A stretch of DNA of 5,692 nucleotides from Streptomyces lilacinus. GTDB taxonomy: Bacteria; Actinomycetota; Actinomycetes; Streptomycetales; Streptomycetaceae. Positions 1-5,214 of the stretch are shown here, one piece after another (the first letter of the stretch is position 1; the number at the start of each line of letters is the position of its first letter). The stretch is taken from assembly GCA_000715685.1 (NCBI GenBank), contig KL569467.1, forward strand, positions 21,664 to 27,355, given 5' to 3'. The notes beneath the pieces are model-generated. The model was not told where the DNA came from. It ran no database searches and saw only the letters and a list, made by a program, of their open reading frames with translations. The position numbers were made by a program, and so were the translations under genes.

Positions 1-19
1 AGATGTGTATAAGAGACAG
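1..19 (+). other. Nextera/Tn5 mosaic-end adapter remnant (not genomic)
   Basis: The first 19 bases read AGATGTGTATAAGAGACAG, an exact match to the 19-bp Tn5 mosaic end used in transposase-based sequencing libraries. It is AT-rich in an otherwise about 73% G+C window and sits exactly at the contig end. Translating through it gives the spurious peptides MYKRQ and MCIRDR, which are well-known contamination signatures. It is untrimmed adapter, not an insertion sequence or a native transposon end, and genomic sequence starts at base 20. Confidence 0.97.
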
Positions 20-691
20 GAGCACCCGCTGGTCAAGGCCGCGGGGAACCTGGCGGTGCGCGCCCTGCAGACCCGACGCCCGGAACGGTTCCTGTGGATC
101 GACGAGGCCGGCGTCGCCTCCGAGGTCGGCACCGAGGTCGGCCCGCCCGGCGAACAGCGCGCCCACAACCTCTGGATCCCGCCCTCCACCGGCTGGAGCA
201 CCCTCGACCCCACCGCCCAGCAGCTCCTGGCGGACGTCCTGCTGCTCGCCGTCCTCGGCGAACGGGGCTACCGGCCCAAGGACCTCTTCCACCTGCTCGA
301 CCGCACCTGCCCCGAAAACTTCCGGCTCCCCTCCTGCCTCAGCAGGGACCGCACCCGGCTCGACCCCGTCCGCGCGGTCGAGCGCACCGCCCAGCCCGGC
401 ACCAACTGCACGGACAAGTGCCGCATGAAGATGTGCCCCTACCCGGCCAAGTCGGAGAACCTGCGGATCGAGTTCAGCGAGGTCTTCTGCCTCCACCAGA
501 GCGACCTGCTGCGCACCTGGCGCCCCCGCTCCTGGCTCTTCCTGCGCTTCCGCCGCGAGGCACCCTGGCAGCGCAAGGTCCCGGTCGCCGGCATGCGCCG
601 CTTCTGGGGCCAGATGGGCGACCGCGCCCGGGACATCAACCCCGAGGGCGGGGACCCCTGCCGCGGCGGCGCGGGGAAGGGGCGCGCATGA
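20..691 (+). CDS. C-terminal part of an unrecognised actinobacterial protein with a Cys cluster (5' end missing)
   Basis: The frame is open from the first genomic base to a TGA at 689-691, giving 223 genuine residues; the true start lies off the contig. An apparent ATG at base 5 belongs to the adapter and must be ignored. Visible in the protein are FLWIDEAG (residues 24-31), which has the hydrophobic-hydrophobic-D-E form of a Walker B strand; a long Leu/Ala-rich helix near residues 70-85; a cysteine cluster C130-x3-C134-x4-C139 followed by C157 that could bind a metal; and a Trp/Arg-rich segment near 165-195. The pattern recalls C-terminal regions of large Streptomyces NTPases of the NACHT/STAND kind, but this is a weak resemblance without the P-loop in view. 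Its stop overlaps the photolyase start (ATGA), implying co-transcription and translational coupling. Function is not assigned. Confidence 0.8.
   Translation, partial: EHPLVKAAGNLAVRALQTRRPERFLWIDEAGVASEVGTEVGPPGEQRAHNLWIPPSTGWSTLDPTAQQLLADVLLLAVLGERGYRPKDLFHLLDRTCPENFRLPSCLSRDRTRLDPVRAVERTAQPGTNCTDKCRMKMCPYPAKSENLRIEFSEVFCLHQSDLLRTWRPRSWLFLRFRREAPWQRKVPVAGMRRFWGQMGDRARDINPEGGDPCRGGAGKGRA
671..687 (+). promoter_or_regulatory. Ribosome binding site of the photolyase gene
   Basis: A purine run GGGGAAGGGG lies just before the ATG at 688, with its GAAGG core 7 nt upstream. It sits inside the 3' end of the preceding gene and supports the ATG at 688 over any upstream in-frame start, because the homologous N-terminus (VVLFTSDLRLHDHPPL) follows at once. 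Confidence 0.7.
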
Positions 692-2061
692 CGGTCGCGG
701 TCGTCCTGTTCACCTCCGACCTGCGCCTGCACGACCATCCGCCGCTGCGTGCCGCCGTGAGGTCCTCGACCGCCGTGGTGCCGCTGTTCGTCCGGGACGA
801 CGCGATCGCCGCGCTGGGCTTCGCCGCCCCCAACCGGTCGGCGTTCCTCGCCGACTGCCTGACCGACCTGGACGCGGGCCTGCGGGAGCGGGGCGGCCGA
901 CTGGTGGTGCGATCGGGGGACGTCGTCGAGCGGGTGTGCGAGGTGGCGGCCGAGGCGGGTGCCGGCGCCGTCCACCTGGCCGCCGGCGCCAGCGCGTACG
1001 CCCGGCGCAGGGAGGAGCGCCTGCGGCGGGCCCTCGAGCCCCGGGGGCCGCGCCTCCACGTGCACGACGCGGTCACCACCGTGCTCGTACCCGGCGCGGT
1101 GACACCGACCCGCTCGGACCACTACGCGGTGTTCACCCCCTACCTCCGGCGCTGGACCCGGGAGAGACCGCGCGACGTCCTCGCCGCGCCGCGCACGGTC
1201 CGGGTGCCGGCGGGCATCCGTTCGGAAGGCCTTCCCTCCCGCGCGGACGTCACCGGGACGTCGCCGGGCCTCGCGGCCGGCGGGGAGCGGGCGGGGCGCG
1301 CCCGCTGGGCCGCCTGGCGGCGCGCCGGCCTCGCGGCGTACGCGGACCGCCAGGACGACCTGGCCGGCGACGCCACCTCACGGCTCTCCCCGCACCTCCA
1401 CTTCGGCACGCTCTCGCCCGTGGAGCTCGTGCACCGCGCCCGCGCGGCGGGCGGACCCGGCGCCGAGGCGTTCGTCCGGCAGCTGTGCTGGCGCGACTTC
1501 CACCAGCAGGTCCTCGCCGCCCGCCCCGACGCGGCCACGGCCGACTACCGGACCCGGCACGACCCATGGCGTACGGAGGACGGTGCCGCGGAGGAGATCC
1601 GGGCCTGGAAGGAGGGCCGGACCGGCTACCCCGTGATCGACGCGGCCATGCGCCAGCTGCGCCACGAGGGGTGGATGCACAACCGGGGGCGGCTGCTGAC
1701 CGCCTGCTTCCTCACCAAGACGCTGTACGTCGACTGGCGGGTGGGCGCCCGGTACTTCCTGGACTGGCTGGCCGACGGCGACATCGCGAACAACCAGCTC
1801 AACTGGCAGTGGGTCGCCGGAACCGGCACCGACACCCGCCCCAACCGGGTCCTCAATCCCGTCGCCCAGGGCCGGCGCCACGATCCCGACGGCACCTACG
1901 TCCGTCGCTGGCTGCCCGAACTCGAGGGGCTCGAGGGAGCCGCCGTGCACGAACCGTGGCGCCTGCCCGCGCGGGAGCGCGCCCGCTACGACTACCCCGA
2001 GCCCCTCGTCGATCTCCAGGACGCCCTCGATCGCTTCAAGGACCGGCGGAGCCTGCGCTGA
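688..2061 (+). CDS. phr: Class I deoxyribodipyrimidine photolyase (cryptochrome/photolyase family)
   Basis: A complete 457-residue protein, of normal length for class I enzymes, which use blue light and reduced FAD to split UV-induced cyclobutane pyrimidine dimers in DNA. The N-terminal alpha/beta antenna domain begins VVLFTSDLRLHDHPPL; the helical FAD domain spans roughly residues 215-450. FAD/substrate motifs include TSRLSPHLHFG (230-240), WRDF (268-271), TGYPVIDAAMRQL, WMHNR (329-333, with N332 matching E. coli N341) and DGDIANNQLNWQW (363-375). D363 and D365 match E. coli D372/D374, and N369 takes the flavin N5 position. The electron-transfer Trp triad appears complete as W373, W350 and W294. 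Unusually, the residue matching the dimer-contacting Glu274 of E. coli is Gln (Q265 in RQLCWRDF), as in animal (6-4) photolyases and cryptochromes. Actinomycete enzymes of this family commonly carry a deazaflavin (8-HDF) antenna, but that cannot be read from the sequence. It is coupled to the upstream gene by an ATGA overlap. Confidence 0.95.
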   Translation: MTVAVVLFTSDLRLHDHPPLRAAVRSSTAVVPLFVRDDAIAALGFAAPNRSAFLADCLTDLDAGLRERGGRLVVRSGDVVERVCEVAAEAGAGAVHLAAGASAYARRREERLRRALEPRGPRLHVHDAVTTVLVPGAVTPTRSDHYAVFTPYLRRWTRERPRDVLAAPRTVRVPAGIRSEGLPSRADVTGTSPGLAAGGERAGRARWAAWRRAGLAAYADRQDDLAGDATSRLSPHLHFGTLSPVELVHRARAAGGPGAEAFVRQLCWRDFHQQVLAARPDAATADYRTRHDPWRTEDGAAEEIRAWKEGRTGYPVIDAAMRQLRHEGWMHNRGRLLTACFLTKTLYVDWRVGARYFLDWLADGDIANNQLNWQWVAGTGTDTRPNRVLNPVAQGRRHDPDGTYVRRWLPELEGLEGAAVHEPWRLPARERARYDYPEPLVDLQDALDRFKDRRSLR

Positions 2062-2068
2062 TCCGCCG
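2044..2068. terminator. Candidate bidirectional terminator stem between convergent genes
   Basis: CGGCGGA (2044-2050) pairs perfectly with TCCGCCG (2062-2068), a 7-bp GC-rich stem around an 11-nt loop that contains the photolyase stop codon. It fills most of the short space between the convergent photolyase and P450 genes (stops at 2061 and 2094). No U-tract follows on either strand, which is common for actinomycete terminators but leaves the call uncertain in this GC-rich sequence. Confidence 0.4.
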
Positions 2069-2093
2069 ACCGAGGCCTTGTCGCCGGGATGGT

Positions 2094-3293
2094 TCAGACC
2101 CTGATCGGCAGCTCCTTCAGGGCGTGGGAGCGGAAGGAGGATCGCCACCGCAGTTCCCCGGGCGGCACGGCGAGTTCGACGCGGGGAAAGCGCTGGAGGA
2201 GGGTGGCGAGGGCGATCCGCGTCTCCAGACGGGCGAGCGCTGCGCCGAGGCAGTAGTGCAGGCCGTGGCCCAGCGAGAGGTGCTGCTTGTCCTCGCGGCG
2301 GATGTCGAACGCGTCCGGTTCGGGGTAGCGGGCGGGATCGCGGTTGGCCGAGGCGATGCCGAGCATGACCGTGTCGCCGGCCGGGATCCGGACGCCGCCG
2401 ATCTTGACGTCCTCGGTCGGGAAGCGGCGGATGGCCCATTGGTTGGGCTGGGCGTGGCGCAGGATCTCCTCCACCGCGGCGTCGAGGAGCCCGGGATCGG
2501 CGCGGACCGCCTCGAGCTGGTCGGGGTGGCGCATCAGTGTCAGCAGGCCGTTGGTGACGACGTGCTGGGTGTTCTCGCTGCCGGCGAAGAGGATGAGGAA
2601 GGCGAGCGAGACCAGCTCGTCCTCGCTCAGCCGGTCGTCGCCCTCGTCGCGGGCCGCGATCATCGCCGACAGCAGGTCCTCGCCGGGGGCCGCGCGCCGG
2701 GCCGCTATCAGCTCGAGCAGGAAGCGGTGGATGTGGTCCACGCACTCCGCCACCTGCCCCGGGTACACGGGGTCGAACATCGCGCCGACCCACCCCGAGA
2801 ACGTGCGCCGGCTGTCCTCGGGCACGTCGAGCAGGTCACCGATGACGGCGAGGGGGAGGGGGTTGGCGAAGTGCTCGACCAGGTCCGTCGCCTCGCCGGC
2901 CCGCGCGGCCAGGGCGTCGGCGCACCGCTCAGCCGCCGTCCGCACCCGCTCCCGCAGGTCCTCCACGCGGCGCGGGGTGAAGGCCTTGGAGACCAGGCGG
3001 CGCAGGCGCAGGTGGTCGGCCGGGTCGATGTTCAGGAGGTTGGCGTCCAGGGCGGGCGGCAGCGAGAAGCCCTTGTAGCCGTTGCGGGCGCGGGCCTTGT
3101 TCACCGACAGCCGGGCGTCGGTCAGTCCCGCGCGGACGTCGGCCTCGCGCAGCACCAGCCACACGGGGGAGCCGTCCGGCGTCGCGACATGGTGGACCGG
3201 GCCCTCGGCGCGCAGCCGGGCGTACACCGCGTACGGGTCGGCGAAGAACGCCGCGTCGAACGGCGAGGGCAGAACGGTGGTGGTCGGGCTCAT
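2094..3293 (-). CDS. Cytochrome P450 (bacterial class I, CYP107-like)
   Basis: A complete 399-residue soluble haem monooxygenase of normal length for bacterial P450s. Such enzymes insert one oxygen atom from O2 into a small-molecule substrate and need a ferredoxin and reductase, neither of which is in the window. Hallmarks are the N-terminal FFADPYAVYARLRAEGPV; HLRLRRLVSKAFTPRRVE (C-helix, haem propionate contacts); the I-helix segment FAGSENT (A237-G238-S239-E240-N241-T242); the E-x-x-R of the K-helix (E276, R279); ANRDP; and the Cys loop LGHGLHYCLGAAL with the haem ligand C348. Two departures from consensus are Asn241 at the usual catalytic Thr position of the I-helix and Leu341 for the first Phe of FGxGxHxC. 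The start ATG at 3293 has a GGAGG 7 nt upstream and overlaps the preceding stop by 4 bp. It is the last gene of the operon. Overall style resembles CYP107-type biosynthetic P450s, but family and substrate are not assigned. Confidence 0.95.
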   Translation of the reverse strand: MSPTTTVLPSPFDAAFFADPYAVYARLRAEGPVHHVATPDGSPVWLVLREADVRAGLTDARLSVNKARARNGYKGFSLPPALDANLLNIDPADHLRLRRLVSKAFTPRRVEDLRERVRTAAERCADALAARAGEATDLVEHFANPLPLAVIGDLLDVPEDSRRTFSGWVGAMFDPVYPGQVAECVDHIHRFLLELIAARRAAPGEDLLSAMIAARDEGDDRLSEDELVSLAFLILFAGSENTQHVVTNGLLTLMRHPDQLEAVRADPGLLDAAVEEILRHAQPNQWAIRRFPTEDVKIGGVRIPAGDTVMLGIASANRDPARYPEPDAFDIRREDKQHLSLGHGLHYCLGAALARLETRIALATLLQRFPRVELAVPPGELRWRSSFRSHALKELPIRV

Positions 3294-4501
3294 GCGTTTT
3301 CCTCCGTCCGGAGAGGGGTGGTGGTGCGGCCGCCGTCGCCCGCGGCGTCGGCGAGCGCGGCCGTGACGACGGGGGAGCCGGCGAAGGCGCGGGCCAGCTT
3401 CCGCTGGAAGGCCAGCTCGGCCACCAGGTCCTCGGGCTCGGCGACGCGCGGCGTCGTGGTGTGCGCGGCCGGCCGCAGATCCGCGGCCTTCGCCTCGATC
3501 GCCGCTCGGAGCTGCGCCGCCTCGACCGCGGCGGCGACGTCGTCGGCCGCCAGCCCGGCGGCCTCGGCGCGCCGGCGCGCGGCATCGGCGACGGCCGGGT
3601 CCATCCAGGTGCGCAGGGCCCACTGGGCGTCGCGGATCTCGACGACCGTGCGGTACAGCCGCGTACGCAGGTCCGCGTGCGGGTCCAGCGGGATCACCGG
3701 CTCGGGCACCAGAGCGGTGACCCGGCGGTGGAAGCGTGCCAGCTCGCGCAGGACGAGCCGGTCCCGGACCCCTTCCCACAGCGTGGTGAGGTGACGCCCC
3801 CAGTCGGGCAGCGTCCAGCCGACGATCTTGGTGATGGTCGCGATGGTCACGGCGACCTGGGCGACCGGCTCCCAGGCGCGCCCGTTGGTGCCGAACTGGC
3901 CGGCGACGACGTCCGCGGCCCGGCAGCCGCTGTACACCAGGGCGAAGGGCAGGGTGAGCGCGATCAGCAGCAGCCCTCGGCGCAGCCAGGGGGCGGAGGC
4001 GATCTTGGCGTAGCGCCAGCCGAGGATGCCGACGTCGATCTGGTTCGCGGTGTAGGCGAGCAGATAGACGGTGATGTAGGCGGGGTAGTACTGCGCCTTC
4101 GACAGCGCGAAGTCGTTGGGCGCCTCCCGCTGGATGGTGGCCGCGGAGAACAGCGCCACCATCGTGCCGAGGGCGAGGGCCAGGCCTATGAGGCGCGGGA
4201 CCGCCTTGCGCCAGGCGACGGCGCGCTCGTGGGTGAGGTGCAGCAGGACGAGCTGCTGGCAGGCGGACATGAGCACCACGCAGCTCTGCGTGAGCAGTCC
4301 GGAGAAGTTGACGATGCCCGCCGCCTTGCTCGTCGCCACCCACACGGCGGGCGTGGAGACCGTGTAGGTGACGAAGAGCAGGAGGAAGTTCCCGGTCAGG
4401 GCGAGCTGGGTCGCCGATCTGTCCGTGGGCAGGACCCGCAGCTTGTACAGCAGCGCGAGCAGGGCGACCACGGCGCAGACGGGATAGAGGACGCTATTCA
4501 T
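3290..4501 (-). CDS. Seven-helix membrane protein, MAB_1171c family putative transporter (DUF6545)
   Basis: A 403-residue integral membrane protein. Hydrophobic stretches near residues 2-20, 32-54, 63-89, 101-122, 138-160, 175-192 and 211-231 give seven predicted helices. Arg/Lys-rich loops (21-31, 90-103, 161-175 and after 231) alternate with neutral or acidic ones, so the positive-inside rule predicts an outside N-terminus and a cytosolic C-terminus. The soluble tail of about 170 residues carries the family-typical LRTRLYRTVVEIRDAQWALR (279-298), followed by an Ala/Glu-rich helical region. This layout and tail fit the actinobacterial MAB_1171c/DUF6545 family, annotated as putative transporters without a demonstrated substrate; a sensor role is equally compatible. 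The ATG at 4501 sits inside the 3' end of the metallopeptidase gene (8-bp overlap) behind GAGGGAG, and the TGA overlaps the P450 ATG by 4 bp. The family name is recalled from its pattern, not from a search. Confidence 0.85.
   Translation of the reverse strand: MNSVLYPVCAVVALLALLYKLRVLPTDRSATQLALTGNFLLLFVTYTVSTPAVWVATSKAAGIVNFSGLLTQSCVVLMSACQQLVLLHLTHERAVAWRKAVPRLIGLALALGTMVALFSAATIQREAPNDFALSKAQYYPAYITVYLLAYTANQIDVGILGWRYAKIASAPWLRRGLLLIALTLPFALVYSGCRAADVVAGQFGTNGRAWEPVAQVAVTIATITKIVGWTLPDWGRHLTTLWEGVRDRLVLRELARFHRRVTALVPEPVIPLDPHADLRTRLYRTVVEIRDAQWALRTWMDPAVADAARRRAEAAGLAADDVAAAVEAAQLRAAIEAKAADLRPAAHTTTPRVAEPEDLVAELAFQRKLARAFAGSPVVTAALADAAGDGGRTTTPLRTEENA
3294..3305 (-). promoter_or_regulatory. 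Ribosome binding site of the P450 gene
   Basis: On the minus strand GGAGG (3305-3301) lies 7 nt before the ATG at 3293, inside the last codons of the membrane-protein gene. It fixes this start rather than longer in-frame readings that run on into the upstream gene. With the ATGA overlap it allows both coupled and independent initiation. Confidence 0.8.
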
Positions 4502-5069
4502 TTCTCCCTCGGAGGGACGGGGATTCCAGGGCGGCCAGTCGGGCGGCGATCTCCCGCGCCTCCGGGGGCACGGGCCAGGCGCGCCGCTCGGTCCAGGTGC
4601 TGATCTGACGCCCGATGAGCGAACCCACCAGCTCCGCCTCGACTTCCACTTCGGTCTGTTCGTGTTCGCGGCCGAGCATTCTGCGCACCATGTCGGGGTC
4701 CAGGGAGGGCAGCACGAGCCGGGAGGACTCCGGCGTCATCACCGGGGCCGCCTCGTGGTCGCAGATCACGTGGCCCAGCTCGTGGAGGATCACCTGGTGC
4801 TGGTGGACGGGGGCCAGCCGGCGCTCGAACATCACGTAGTCCCGGCCGTCCGCGGACACCCACAGCCCGTCGGGACTGCCCAACGGGAGCTCCATGGCCA
4901 TGAGATGGATCGGCCGGCCCTGCAGCCGGCTGATGTGGTCGCACAGCTCATGAACCGTCAGTGTGCCGTGTTTCGGCAGGTCCAGGGCCCGTACGCGCTC
5001 CTCGCACCTCTCCCGGAGGCCTCCCTCGCGTCGGCCACCGGCGCCGAGTCGCCATCGCACGACCATCAC
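4494..5069 (-). CDS. ImmA/IrrE-type (ParH-like) zinc metallopeptidase
   Basis: A 190-191-residue soluble protein with a zinc-protease HExxH motif, HELGH at residues 96-100 (numbered from the GTG at 5069), inside VILHELGHVICDH. A Glu-rich helix, EVEVEAELVGSLI (140-152), follows about 40 residues later and fits the third-ligand E-x-E-A segment of ImmA/IrrE peptidases. The N-terminal part (RCEERVRALDLP, then LQGRPIHLMAMELP and GLWVSADGRDYVMFE) resembles actinobacterial proteins annotated ParH-like, often labelled toxin components beside an HTH partner. ImmA and IrrE act by cleaving or relieving a DNA-bound HTH repressor (ImmR, DdrO); that activity here is inference. The start is uncertain: GTG 5069, ATG 5066 or GTG 5060 are possible, none with a good ribosome site, although a strong site lies farther upstream at a 16-codon reading frame that ends on this start. 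First gene of the operon; it overlaps the membrane-protein gene by 8 bp. Confidence 0.87.
   Translation of the reverse strand: MMVVRWRLGAGGRREGGLRERCEERVRALDLPKHGTLTVHELCDHISRLQGRPIHLMAMELPLGSPDGLWVSADGRDYVMFERRLAPVHQHQVILHELGHVICDHEAAPVMTPESSRLVLPSLDPDMVRRMLGREHEQTEVEVEAELVGSLIGRQISTWTERRAWPVPPEAREIAARLAALESPSLRGRNE
4502..4517 (-). promoter_or_regulatory. Ribosome site of the membrane-protein gene, within a small hairpin
   Basis: On the minus strand the sequence before the ATG at 4501 reads GAGGGAGAA, a good ribosome site with GAGG about 5 nt from the start. The AGGGA in it can pair with TCCCT just upstream (stem 4513-4517/4505-4509, 3-nt loop), hiding the site until ribosomes finishing the peptidase gene open it. 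The site is well supported; the hairpin's role is inferred. Confidence 0.5.
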
Positions 5070-5116
5070 TGGTGTCGACGGTCCGTCGGGCCGTCAGTCG
5101 TCTCGCGCTGGGCCAC
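5066..5116 (-). CDS. Possible 16-residue leader reading frame coupled to the metallopeptidase gene
   Basis: A GTG at 5116-5114 begins a 16-codon frame (VAQRETTDGPTDRRHQ) ending with TGA at 5068-5066, which overlaps the GTG and touches the ATG start candidates of the peptidase gene. Its ribosome site is the best in the region: AAAGGTGG, one mismatch from the actinomycete consensus, 7 nt before the GTG. About 13 of 16 third positions are G or C, as expected of coding sequence here but not proof of it. It may be a coupling leader peptide, or the true beginning of the peptidase gene split from it by a frameshift or sequencing error. The peptide resembles nothing I know. Confidence 0.35.
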   Translation of the reverse strand: MAQRETTDGPTDRRHQ

Positions 5117-5123
5117 GGCTCAG

Positions 5124-5131
5124 CCACCTTT
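5124..5131 (-). promoter_or_regulatory. Strong Shine-Dalgarno ahead of the operon
   Basis: Minus-strand AAAGGTGG is 7 nt upstream of GTG 5116 and only a few bases downstream of the paired 12-bp repeats. No comparable site precedes the annotated peptidase start at 5069/5066, so translation of the operon may be initiated here. Confidence 0.5.
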
Positions 5132-5135
5132 CGTC

Positions 5136-5168
5136 GCAGTATGTTGCCCTGTGATGGCAGCATGTTGC
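5136..5168. promoter_or_regulatory. Paired 12-bp near-palindromic repeats, candidate operator
   Basis: GCAGTATGTTGC (5136-5147) and GCAGCATGTTGC (5157-5168) are direct repeats matching at 11 of 12 bases, starting exactly 21 bp apart, two helical turns, so they face the same side of the DNA. The second copy is itself a 10/12 palindrome of the form GCARCATGYTGC, and its right half runs into the perfect 10-bp palindrome TGTTGCAACA (5163-5172). Reading toward the operon, CATACT (5143-5138) inside the first copy matches 4 of 6 bases of a -10 box; no convincing -35 is seen. This is what a dimeric repressor covering the promoter of the peptidase operon would need. The promoter element itself is weak. 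Confidence 0.5.
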
Positions 5169-5171
5169 AAC

Positions 5172-5214
5172 AGAGAGCCATGGGGCTGGTGAGGCGGGCG
5201 GCAGGGCGGGCTCG
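5172..5214. other. Rest of intergenic gap: no clear feature
   Basis: Between the lipid-kinase stop and the repeat pair the sequence is G-rich on the plus strand. A weak AGCC/GGCT stem is the only inverted repeat seen, too short to call a terminator, so read-through from the lipid-kinase gene into the peptidase operon cannot be excluded. Confidence 0.4.

Noticed and set aside
5..19. ATG start giving a protein beginning MYKRQ, and the overlapping frame beginning MCIRDR
   Set aside because: Both starts lie inside the Tn5 mosaic-end adapter and are not part of the genome.
936..3794. A 952-codon open frame on the plus strand
   Set aside because: It runs out of frame through the photolyase gene and antisense through the P450 and membrane-protein genes. 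Its composition is Arg/Pro/Gly-rich without family motifs, as expected for a shadow frame in high-G+C DNA.
2094..4343. P450 reading frame extended upstream to 749 codons
   Set aside because: The stretch beyond 3293 is out of frame with the convincing membrane-protein gene and has no P450 relatives in style. The ATG at 3293 has a good ribosome site and the standard P450 N-terminus.
5136..5168. Repeat pair as a minimal CRISPR array or attachment site
   Set aside because: Only two 12-bp units with a 9-bp gap, far too short for CRISPR, and no integrase, tRNA or second att copy is present.
5163..5169. TTGCAA as a -35 box paired with CATACT
   Set aside because: The spacer would be 21 bp, too long for a normal vegetative promoter, so only the -10-like element is mentioned.
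4948..5181. 77-codon minus-strand frame upstream of and overlapping the peptidase gene, considered as a possible HTH partner
   Set aside because: No helix-turn-helix pattern is visible, it overlaps the peptidase N-terminus in another frame by over 100 bp, and its start falls inside the spacer before the repeats.
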